Shown: positions 19,401-25,892 of the stretch, piece by piece
Layout of the letters: each line of letters opens with the position of its first letter
Numbering within the stretch: the stretch's first letter is position 1
IMG/VR virus record: IMGVR_UViG_3300030098_001581
Span: 586 to 29,861 of that record
Source of the DNA: a virus
Length of the DNA stretch: 29,276 nt
Strand: one strand, 5' to 3'
Made by a program: the position numbers and the translations under genes
The notes under the pieces: generated by a model
What the model was told of the DNA's origin: nothing
What the model saw: only the letters and a program-made list of their open reading frames with translations
Databases searched by the model: none

Positions 19401-21607
19401 TAAAAAAATGGGAACTAGCACATGATGTAAAGAACCACATGAATACAGCTGCAATAAACAAAGGAGGTCAGTACTTTTTGAGGCCAGCAGAAAAATGGAT
19501 AAGTGAGGATTATAAGAAAATACAAAACACACCAGAAATAAAAGAATTTTATGATTTGTATATGAAAACCGTACAAGAGGTAGAAGAAATGTATGGTGAA
19601 AGATTGGGACCTAACTTTACAGCTGAGGTTCATAAAGGATTTGTTGAGTCTGCATATGTTAATGGAACTATAAGTGAAGGTATTGATAGCGGTATAGAAC
19701 ATTTACAAATTAGAGAACATGATTTAACATATGGTATAAGAGACGAAAATACAGGGAGACTAGTAAAACAAATACCTAAACTATATATAAGACCTATAAG
19801 AGATAAAAATGGTAATATAGACCCATCATTAAAAACTAGAGATTTAGGTAAAGGGCTTTTGTTATTATATAATGCAGCTGTAGATTACCAACTTAAATCA
19901 CAGGTTCTACCAGAAATACAAGGTATGGAAGCTATACTTAGCAGTAAAAAAGCAATTGAGGTAGAGTCTACAGATAGTTTTGGTAACATTTTAACTAACG
20001 CTAAAAACATATATAAAAAATATTCAGAGCAACCAGAAAACTTATATAAAACGTATCAAAGATTTGTAGATGCATACATATATGGTACAGAATTAGACTC
20101 TAAAGATCTTAAGATAGGAAGTAAAAGTATTAGCCTAAGTAGTCAAAAGTCTATATTAGGATTAAAAAACTTACACTCGATCACACAATTAGGTCTTAAA
20201 GCTCCCGTAGCATTTGGAGCGTTTATAGCTGGTATGGTTGGTTTACAGTACGAAGCATCTAAAGGATCTTTTATAACTAAAAAGAATTTAAACAAAGCTA
20301 GAGCAGCACTTATAAAAGCAGACCCTAAAATGAGAGCTTTAGTAGAACATTTAGAATACTACCAAAAAGATGATGCAGAGTCTAGAGCACAGAGGTTGTC
20401 AGCTCAGTATGCAACAAGACATTTAACAAATGACAAGTGGTTTGCATTTTTATCTACAGCTGATAGAGGTATAGATGCTATAGCAATATACGCAACAGCT
20501 TTAAATATGGGTGTTGATGAAAATGGAAATGTAAAAAGATTAGAGTTTTTACCTGAAGGATCTAAAAACATTGTAGAATTAATGGAACTTACAGAAAATC
20601 CATTATGGAGAGGAACCACAACTAATGTAGCAGATGCGGCAGTAGATAGATATAAAGTTAACATTGAAGGGTTATCGGACCAGGGTCAAAGAAAATTAAG
20701 GAATGTAGGAAGAGAAATATCGAATAAAGTGAAGGGTACAATGAGTTCAGAAGATAAAGTATTGTACAATAGTAATTTCTTTTTAAGATTAATGATGCAC
20801 TACAAGTCTTGGTTGCCTGGTGTAGCGCTAGCTAGATTTGGAAAAACAAAGTATAATAATATACTAGAAACATTTGATGAAGGTACATGGACAAGTGTAT
20901 TTAGTAATATGGGAATCTCTAAAGATTTAACCGCACCTGAAGCACTAGATACAGAAATACACCTATTAGAATATGTTAAGTCGATTGGTTTAGACCTAGC
21001 TAAAATAGGAGTTGATGTAGTTACCTTTGGCTATTTTAATTTATCACAACCAAAAGAAGATTTTGCAAGAGCTAAGTTTGATTTATGGGCAGCTAACAAC
21101 GCTACTAATCCTCAATTTGAAGAGAAATTAAAAGATAAAGATGCTAGAGAAGAGCTATTCCAAGAGTTTATAAAAATGAAACAAGGAAATATTAAAGCTG
21201 TTCTTACAGAACTAAGAGCTAGTTTAGCATTTTTCTTGATGTTAGCGGCACTGGGTGGTGATGAAGATAAAGATGGGAAAACAGATATTAGACAAACATA
21301 TCTTGGTAGAAAATTCCATAATATAATGGAAAGAGCATCTAGAGAAACTAGAGTATTTACAAATCCAAGAGGATTCTTTGAGGGAGGGAGAGCTACAGGT
21401 ATACCATTGTTAAGTTTAGGTAAACAAATAGCTGACTTAGCAGGTAACACTATAGATGAAACTGCAGATATTATAACAGGAGAAGAACCTTACACTGAAA
21501 GAGATAGAGCAGAAAGATTTTACTACACATTTAAACTTACTCCGGGGTTAAACGCAATTACAAAAGCAGTCGAGTTCTTCCCACAACAAAAATATGAAAG
21601 ATACTAA
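16427..21607 (+). CDS. Giant polyvalent-type protein with RecB/Cas4-like nuclease and degenerate zincin
   Basis: This 1,726-residue protein follows the polymerase polyprotein. Residues 52-67 (FRQWFG, then VVDSNGEP) resemble the opening of ART-PolyVal domains, but the expected YHGT strand is not present. At 242-246 LPEEAAHF looks like a zincin helix with the first histidine replaced by Glu (EExxH). Residues 488-619 hold a PD-(D/E)xK nuclease of RecB/Cas4 type: H488 (MGHKVLQ), D566 (SIDLMA), D580-Y-K582 and Q615..Y619 (MQISQYK). A long helical part follows. Near 1455-1490 lies MMHYKSWLPG with an ARFG segment, which I recall as recurrent in crAss-like giant proteins. Hydrophobic stretches occur near 1262-1280 and 1594-1611, the latter followed by DEDKDGKTD (1612-1620), a D-x-D-x-D-G-x-x-D calcium-loop pattern. 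It is likely packaged and injected; the nuclease may act on host or phage DNA. Function is inferred. Confidence 0.93.
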   Translation: MACNIIRNENGKLVNVTAENGNNSKLFRDIVKLGYDKETALKKWANTYTPTFRQWFGEGVVDSNGEPMISIIDNQPVFTADDNTTKHATENLGTYISKKDPSPLLNSIKRRFDLVKTDGTVKNISPSRDIFAIKDAIEKQYPGVRAFILKDVGGDFIKLDVTPHLDVDNIYHQVQAEQMLERDRQVDRAMNQFFRSLGIRLREVDSIKNSKGETVNAVALADMVNKIVQVATNKSGIDTLPEEAAHFIVELLRVEGSPLFQAMMNNITGYKVYRDVVENDTYQELYKGDVNKLKQEAIGKLIAKHIINNIKGEPVVKIVRAQTWFDRVLEFLKQVFGRVQSDPFAEASLLALNDSINDYIDTERGIGNIEGEYYQVEPTKRNEPKDVTKPILEKLNQENENWSTESMSLEEAGLKQPWFVEEGNETERYVGKKSGPYAGKFLKGRVSDEVKKHFYKINRGKIRDLSGKEKQLRLDNNEMRKMVGTMGHKVLQDLVDLYANRKGNRQQILNNSLFTAAQFQVLENGVKDIISKIRAQQKAIDPEGKVVIRTEQMTVNRAEDTGGSIDLMALFSDGSASIYDYKFISPSKYSGYVDKMTNRIVEDPHSVKMQTYDMQISQYKNHLLDNYGVTQVRQSRIVPIHIRFKTTNDGKITNQISVVQMGTKYSEFLEQLPVAEEMTNFDDINKIIKKLISRKELVDRQLQTKKYKAGNTFESLKARQAQITKQLRVLQIDQDVAYIVKSLKNDIETINQRLGENIDVLKDGSPNPNYLSDIDLNELLKDLTFYQSIVELHDYVDYMKNTNKEKYEEYRVLRDRLAGFLAQTITQVEGKILERINDKAMERGVQGIKSFNVDVNWMTSNFVNLSKQNNPYLRNLWEIMDELNFTKRKLVKNKAEEIQRVQDAFVGNRGIKAFDDILNEDGTFKSKFSKEFYAARSKALQSGDYTWFNLENGNVVIDENYYKKKYKEFRAGKLKALQAKFKDNQAAINREIKKWELAHDVKNHMNTAAINKGGQYFLRPAEKWISEDYKKIQNTPEIKEFYDLYMKTVQEVEEMYGERLGPNFTAEVHKGFVESAYVNGTISEGIDSGIEHLQIREHDLTYGIRDENTGRLVKQIPKLYIRPIRDKNGNIDPSLKTRDLGKGLLLLYNAAVDYQLKSQVLPEIQGMEAILSSKKAIEVESTDSFGNILTNAKNIYKKYSEQPENLYKTYQRFVDAYIYGTELDSKDLKIGSKSISLSSQKSILGLKNLHSITQLGLKAPVAFGAFIAGMVGLQYEASKGSFITKKNLNKARAALIKADPKMRALVEHLEYYQKDDAESRAQRLSAQYATRHLTNDKWFAFLSTADRGIDAIAIYATALNMGVDENGNVKRLEFLPEGSKNIVELMELTENPLWRGTTTNVADAAVDRYKVNIEGLSDQGQRKLRNVGREISNKVKGTMSSEDKVLYNSNFFLRLMMHYKSWLPGVALARFGKTKYNNILETFDEGTWTSVFSNMGISKDLTAPEALDTEIHLLEYVKSIGLDLAKIGVDVVTFGYFNLSQPKEDFARAKFDLWAANNATNPQFEEKLKDKDAREELFQEFIKMKQGNIKAVLTELRASLAFFLMLAALGGDEDKDGKTDIRQTYLGRKFHNIMERASRETRVFTNPRGFFEGGRATGIPLLSLGKQIADLAGNTIDETADIITGEEPYTERDRAERFYYTFKLTPGLNAITKAVEFFPQQKYERY

Positions 21608-21613
21608 AATGAA

Positions 21614-21639
21614 AAAGGGGAACCATAAGGCTCCCCTTT
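21614..21639. terminator. Bidirectional hairpin terminator between convergent blocks
   Basis: AAAGGGGA (21614-21621) pairs perfectly with TCCCCTTT (21632-21639), and the loop can add a CC/GG pair around ATAA. On the + strand the stem is followed by TTTAATTTTTATG. On the - strand it is followed by a T-rich tract (TTTTTCATTTT). The hairpin starts 7 bases after the stop of the giant + strand gene and lies 32 bases beyond the stop of the convergent - strand gene, exactly where a shared terminator is expected. The structure is read directly from sequence; termination activity is inferred. Confidence 0.8.
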
Positions 21640-21670
21640 AATTTTTATGATGGCCATATAACTACCAACA

Positions 21671-22048
21671 TCACATTGACATTTTAAGCAATAATAAATA
21701 ACCAATTAAATCATCGACAGTATCTTCTGTCTTATCATTAATTCCTTTGTTACTTATTCTAGCTAACTTGTCATCTATTCTAGCACATATAGCTTCAGTA
21801 GCATTTAACTTACTAAATATATTAGTAGGATTAAGCGCTGTGTTACCATAAGCTTTATTTTTAGTTTTTAACAGATCAGTTATAGCTTTAACTTCTATAT
21901 CTAATTTCTCATCAAAAGAGAGACGTGCTCCTTTATTTCTGTCAAAATCATAATAATAATGGCTGTGTGTGCTGTTCAAAGAATATGGAGTATTAAACTC
22001 CATACCCTCTGGGACTGACATTTTTATATCTTTCTTTTCTTTTTTCAT
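21671..22048 (-). CDS. DUF1599 / Nmad1-type MazG-like protein
   Basis: A 125-residue protein whose second half matches the DUF1599 family (nucleotide modification associated domain 1), all-alpha and related to MazG-type NTP pyrophosphohydrolases. The matching segments are KNKAYGNTALNP (63-74), the helix FSKLNATEAICARIDDKLAR (78-97) and EDTVDDLIGYLLLL (108-121), whose acidic residues would hold metal and nucleotide. The first 50 residues are variable and Tyr/His-rich. Members occur in phages with nucleotide-pool or modified-base functions, but the exact substrate is not visible here. The start overlaps the upstream gene as ATGA, so translation is probably coupled. It is the last gene of the minus-strand block and ends with TGA just before the shared terminator. 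Confidence 0.88.
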   Translation of the reverse strand: MKKEKKDIKMSVPEGMEFNTPYSLNSTHSHYYYDFDRNKGARLSFDEKLDIEVKAITDLLKTKNKAYGNTALNPTNIFSKLNATEAICARIDDKLARISNKGINDKTEDTVDDLIGYLLLLKMSM

Positions 22049-22788
22049 AAATAATAATTTAAGTCTAAGGTTTCTTTATCTATATCCATAATACTGAGTA
22101 ACTCAGAATCTTCAGGAAGTTCTGCATCTAATTTTCGTTCCAACTCTACTTTTCTTTCATTAGATTTAAATAAAATTTTAGCTAGAGCTGATTCTACACC
22201 CATATTGTGAAAGTCTAAAATCTTAAGTTTATACTCATCACTTAGTTTAGAATACTTGCCGTCTTTAAAAAGTTTAAAGTTTTTTCTATGTTTTTTAGGA
22301 ACAGAAAATATATAAACTACATGGTTAGGATCTGCATCATAAGAAGTAACAAAATTTCTAAACTTCTTTAGAGCTAGATCAAACTTTGCAAACAACGGAT
22401 CTTGCGACCAGCTGTACAATAAAATTATATGATCTTCTATAGTATCTGTTTTTATAAAAGCATTTATTAAATGACTGTCATATAAAAACAAATTTCTGTT
22501 ACCAGAAAGCATAGGTAAAACAAAAATAGAAGACTTGGTTCTTTCTGCAGTTTTAAGATGATAGGTAAGCACACCATTATGCATTACTTTATTAATAATA
22601 TTTACTTTATACGGCTCATTTTTAATTTTAATTGTGTCCCCTACAGTAATAAAGTAATTGTCAGGCATTGCTAAAGAAACTATTTTTCCATCTTTATATT
22701 GTGGAGTGATACTCAAAGTCCCACCAGATATAATAAAATATAAAGGGGCCTTTGGTTTAAATATCACTTCCTTGCAATTTATACCCAT
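22045..22788 (-). CDS. Conserved-looking phage protein of unknown function
   Basis: A 247-residue protein of unknown function. The first 75 residues look beta-rich (alternating hydrophobics and VGDTIKI), perhaps a small barrel. From about residue 85 it shows alternating hydrophobic strands and charged helices, with LPML, DPLFAKF, IFSVPKKH and FKDGKYSKLSDEYK. This resembles a family I recall from other large phages without an assigned role. The C-terminus is a charged helix rich in Glu, Asp and Leu. It overlaps the exonuclease gene by 10 bases upstream and the DUF1599 gene by 4 bases downstream, tying it to DNA metabolism by context. No catalytic motif, signal peptide or membrane segment is evident. 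I do not assign a function. Confidence 0.85.
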   Translation of the reverse strand: MGINCKEVIFKPKAPLYFIISGGTLSITPQYKDGKIVSLAMPDNYFITVGDTIKIKNEPYKVNIINKVMHNGVLTYHLKTAERTKSSIFVLPMLSGNRNLFLYDSHLINAFIKTDTIEDHIILLYSWSQDPLFAKFDLALKKFRNFVTSYDADPNHVVYIFSVPKKHRKNFKLFKDGKYSKLSDEYKLKILDFHNMGVESALAKILFKSNERKVELERKLDAELPEDSELLSIMDIDKETLDLNYYL

Positions 22789-23558
22789 TCGTCTTCTTCT
22801 TTGGTTTTGTTAATTTCAAATAAATGTACATTAAGGTCTGATTCTTGGCAATCTGTTTCACGCCACACATCTTCTTTGTTTTTTAGTATGTATACCAACT
22901 TAAAGGTCTCAGCAAAGTTACTAATTCCTTTGGCATATCCAAACTTTTCTATATATTTTTGTAGTACAAATGTAGGCATTTCGTCTGTATTTACATCTTC
23001 TAGCCACTTGTCCGCAGTCTTTGGGCCCACTTTTGGTATACCTGTAATACCATCAGTACTGTCACCCATAAGCATTTGTTTCCACAAAAATCTTGTAGCT
23101 TCGACCTCATCAACTACAACAGTTTCTGCTTTACCATAGTTATAATGTGTACCAATGTTTTGATATAAAACATCCTTGTCAGGACTACATATAACTGTAC
23201 CACCAAAAGGATTAATATCTTCGTTAAATTCCATGTGAAATATAGAAACAAGATCATCAGCCTCAAGCTGACTAACAGATCTAAATCCCCAGTGCTGATA
23301 AAGATATTCTTTTATAGCAGGAAATATAATAGGCTTGGCTCCATATTTTCTATTACCTTTATAAGCTTTAGTTTTAGCTGCAGCATATCTAAAACATTTA
23401 CCTGTTGTTAGAAAACCCATATAGTGTGTTGCTTTAGTTTCTTCAAAGATCTGTTGCAATCTACCGTCTAGACTTTCTAGCGCCTCTTCTAGGGTGGGCT
23501 TACCCATTTCATAATAGATTAAACTATCGCCATCTATTAATGCTATTTTCTTCTTCAT
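22779..23558 (-). CDS. 5'-3' exonuclease, FEN / T7 gp6-like
   Basis: A 259-residue structure-specific nuclease of the PIN/FEN superfamily. Acidic metal ligands appear in the right order: D9 and D11 (LIDGDS), E99/D101/D102 (LEADDL), D127 and D129 (SPDKDV), D166 and D169 (MGDSTDG). The basic YKGNRK (66-71) fits the arch region. GDSTDGITGIPKVGPKTADK (165-184) is the helix-three-turn-helix that holds duplex DNA. Length matches stand-alone phage exonucleases such as T7 gp6 and T5 D15, so a polymerase domain is not fused. It probably removes RNA primers or flaps, or degrades host DNA. The start at 23558 follows an A/T-rich leader with AATTAAA (23562-23568). It is preceded by a 97-base gap and overlaps the next gene by 10 bases. 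Confidence 0.95.
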   Translation of the reverse strand: MKKKIALIDGDSLIYYEMGKPTLEEALESLDGRLQQIFEETKATHYMGFLTTGKCFRYAAAKTKAYKGNRKYGAKPIIFPAIKEYLYQHWGFRSVSQLEADDLVSIFHMEFNEDINPFGGTVICSPDKDVLYQNIGTHYNYGKAETVVVDEVEATRFLWKQMLMGDSTDGITGIPKVGPKTADKWLEDVNTDEMPTFVLQKYIEKFGYAKGISNFAETFKLVYILKNKEDVWRETDCQESDLNVHLFEINKTKEEDEWV

Positions 23559-23588
23559 GTTTTTAATTTTTAATGGTTAAACATATCA

Positions 23589-23607
23589 GGGGAGCATTAC
23601 ACTCCCC
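23589..23607 (-). terminator. G/C-rich hairpin in 97-base gap, possible terminator or leader structure
   Basis: GGGGAG (23589-23594) pairs with CTCCCC (23602-23607) around a seven-base loop. On the transcribed minus strand the hairpin lies between the stop of the 344-residue gene and the start of the exonuclease gene and is followed by TGATATGTTT, a weak T-run. It could attenuate or terminate read-through, or protect a processed mRNA end. The same 97-base gap also holds the palindrome CTGTACAG (23633-23640) and one copy of the recurrent 11-mer. Confidence 0.45.
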
Positions 23608-23615
23608 CTCTATGC

Positions 23616-23626
23616 AATCAATTAAA
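23616..23626 (+). repeat. Recurrent 11-mer AATCAATTAAA, copy 1 (inverted relative to the others)
   Basis: An exact copy of AATCAATTAAA lies on the + strand inside the 97-base gap before the exonuclease gene. The other two exact copies are on the - strand at gene boundaries. This copy is in the opposite orientation to transcription of its neighbours, which argues against a simple translation-start role. Confidence 0.5.
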
Positions 23627-23655
23627 CACGAGCTGTACAGGACAACTCTTCTCAG

Positions 23656-24690
23656 TTACTTCATGTACTTTCTATACTCGGGTTTAACTTGAACTTTAAA
23701 TGTATATAATTCTCTGTTACTAATTACTATCTCCTTGCGGCATTCTACCTCTAGCGCTCTAAAACATCTAGAGTCTAATATACCTTCTTGCTCAAAATGT
23801 TTAATAGCATCTTCAGCATTCATACGAGACAAATAACCACACTGGTGTTTCTGTAGCCAATATATAACATCCTTGTTTCTACTATACTTGTAATCTATAT
23901 TGCCTAAGAATTCTTTAGAATACTTATACAAAAGATATGGTTCTCCTGTAGGATCAATAGTGGGTATAATTTTACCTGCCATTTGTACTTCCTCCTCACT
24001 AGCAGAATAACCACTAATCATCTTATTAAGATCCTCCATGAGTTCTTCTGTCATAGGGACCCTGTTAGCAGACTGATTAAGTATAGTATCTGTCTCTACA
24101 ACCTGTAGCTCACCGGCTTCTACTAGATTAGCAATACGAATAGCCATATTACTAAATACAAAAGAGTCATAAGGTAAACTATCATAATTTATATTATGCT
24201 GATACCGGTCACCAAGACTTCTTTTATCTAGTATAACGCTATTTCCTGTATCATCATAATAATCTTCTACACATGTTCTATGATCATTACAATAATAACC
24301 ATTCTTTAAATGAAACATCATTTTAGTTTGCGGTATAGTTTCTATTGATCCATAGCTGTCATAAAAATTAATATGCGGTATAATAAAATCAGCTTTCTCA
24401 TAATCATTAGTAACAGTAATTTTATGTTCCTTAAGCGCTGACTTTAGTCTATCTGTAGACACATCAGCCATAGGTAATATAAAAGCTTTTTTAACTGTAG
24501 TTAAATCATTAGTTGTTTCAGTTTCTAAAAGTCCTTTTACTTTGTCATATTGAGCTTGAGATTCTGATAATATTACATCTATTACAGTTAAATTGTTTTG
24601 GACCATACCTATAACCTCTGCATCTTCAAATCCAAGATCAACCAATGCTTGGTCTGGGTATCCTCCGTCGTGTATATTTTTACTTGCCAT
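23656..24690 (-). CDS. Unrecognised 344-residue protein coupled to the MoxR ATPase gene
   Basis: A soluble 344-residue protein I do not recognise. No signal peptide, membrane segment or catalytic motif is obvious. The N-terminal third contains a predicted alpha/beta segment (VKKAFILPMAD, then KADFIIPHINFYDSYG), the middle part is rich in Tyr, Asn and Asp, and the C-terminal third is helical and then beta-like, ending in basic/aromatic residues. Only two bases separate its ATG from the stop of the MoxR-type ATPase gene, so the two are almost certainly co-translated and may act together, for example as an ATPase adaptor or substrate. That partnership is inferred from spacing. CAATTAAA (24696-24703) lies 5 bases before the ATG, inside the last codons of the ATPase gene. 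Confidence 0.85.
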   Translation of the reverse strand: MASKNIHDGGYPDQALVDLGFEDAEVIGMVQNNLTVIDVILSESQAQYDKVKGLLETETTNDLTTVKKAFILPMADVSTDRLKSALKEHKITVTNDYEKADFIIPHINFYDSYGSIETIPQTKMMFHLKNGYYCNDHRTCVEDYYDDTGNSVILDKRSLGDRYQHNINYDSLPYDSFVFSNMAIRIANLVEAGELQVVETDTILNQSANRVPMTEELMEDLNKMISGYSASEEEVQMAGKIIPTIDPTGEPYLLYKYSKEFLGNIDYKYSRNKDVIYWLQKHQCGYLSRMNAEDAIKHFEQEGILDSRCFRALEVECRKEIVISNRELYTFKVQVKPEYRKYMK

Positions 24691-24692
24691 AA

Positions 24693-25871
24693 TTATTTAA
24701 TTGTCATTTTGATAATGTGTGGATTCATCATCATTTGGTTAAACTTCGCTTTATTTCCATTAAATATTGTCCTAACAACAAGATACTTTAAATCGTTAGT
24801 AAAATAGCTTCCCGTGCACAGCGTAACGAGACGCTCTTGCATTTTTGGCGTTACAGTGTCAGTTTTTGAGTATGCAACAGAGAAATTAGCTATACGAGTA
24901 GCTAACAGACTAGCTATATCAGCTCTGTAGTTATCACCCTTACCTATACACTCAGTTAACTTAGGTAATACCTCCTCTTCTTTGCCAAGAACTATATCCT
25001 TTGGTGTAACTAGTTTGTCTAGTTTGTTATTAATAAACGTCGTAAACATAGAAGCAAACTCATTGCCAACAGAACCCTCACCAATCATTTGAATTAGCGG
25101 TAGCTGGTCTTCAAACACTTTTATACTTGATATAGCGTTAAAGAACGTTGATATAGAACGTGCGTTAGTCTCTTGTGTAACTAGCTCAGGATGCATTAAC
25201 AAGAAGTTAATACAACGAGTGTCAATGCCATTTTCCTCAGCCCATCTAGCCCATACATTTATATCAAACTTAAGGTTTGCTGTAATGTAACGAGTCTTCT
25301 GAGCAGCATCAACAGAGTTTACCATATAGTCACCATTATCAGGATTTGCAGTCAAGATAATGTGCCAGTCTTTAGGAAGAGTCCATGATATATATTGCTG
25401 TCTATCCACCAACTCCATACATGCTTGGATAAACCTAACATCAGCACGGTTCCAGTCATCAAGAAGCAAAACACCACCGGCTTTTTTGTCCGCAATCCAC
25501 TCCGGTGCACTGTATGACATCTTGCTTTTACCTGTAGTTTTCCAACCATCACTAGAATAATCTTTTACTGCTACCTCATCAACCCACTTACCTATTTTCT
25601 TACCATTTTTTGTAGTCCACATTTGGAACTGTTTTATAGGGAAGCCTACAAGGTCACCTAACTCCTCAATCTGTGCTAGGTTTAGTTTTACAAAGTCTAG
25701 ATTGTGGGCCCTAGACATGTCCATAATAGATGTAGTCTTTCCAATACCAGACTCACCTACAACCTCCACTGCTACAGGCTTTTTGCCTTGTGATTGCAAT
25801 ACACGGTTGTTTGTAATAATATGATCTACAAAGTCCTGCAGCTCATCAATGTTTAAATTTACTTGGTTCAT
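24693..25871 (-). CDS. MoxR-type AAA+ ATPase
   Basis: A 392-residue AAA+ ATPase. Walker A is GESGIGKT (39-46), Walker B is VLLLDDWNRA (134-143), and sensor 1 is the Asn in LTANPDNG (174-181). NARSISTF (236-243) sits where MoxR proteins carry the sensor 2 arginine. The DDWNRA form of Walker B and the following helix-loop with a Glu-Leu-Val-Asp stretch are typical of MoxR/RavA-type chaperone ATPases rather than helicase loaders or clamp loaders. MoxR ATPases work with VWA-domain partners, and the gene immediately upstream encodes one, only 19 bases away. The likely role is remodelling or metal-dependent activation of a protein complex; the target in this phage is unknown. The start at 25871 is preceded by AATCAATTAAA. 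Confidence 0.93.
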   Translation of the reverse strand: MNQVNLNIDELQDFVDHIITNNRVLQSQGKKPVAVEVVGESGIGKTTSIMDMSRAHNLDFVKLNLAQIEELGDLVGFPIKQFQMWTTKNGKKIGKWVDEVAVKDYSSDGWKTTGKSKMSYSAPEWIADKKAGGVLLLDDWNRADVRFIQACMELVDRQQYISWTLPKDWHIILTANPDNGDYMVNSVDAAQKTRYITANLKFDINVWARWAEENGIDTRCINFLLMHPELVTQETNARSISTFFNAISSIKVFEDQLPLIQMIGEGSVGNEFASMFTTFINNKLDKLVTPKDIVLGKEEEVLPKLTECIGKGDNYRADIASLLATRIANFSVAYSKTDTVTPKMQERLVTLCTGSYFTNDLKYLVVRTIFNGNKAKFNQMMMNPHIIKMTIK

Positions 25872-25881
25872 AATTATATTG

Positions 25882-25892
25882 TTTAATTGATT
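25882..25892 (-). repeat. Recurrent 11-mer AATCAATTAAA, copy 2
   Basis: An exact minus-strand copy ends 10 bases before the ATG of the MoxR gene and overlaps the stop codon of the VWA gene. It fills most of the 19-base gap between the two genes. It may be a translation-initiation enhancer or a promoter element of the phage polymerase; function is not shown. Confidence 0.5.
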
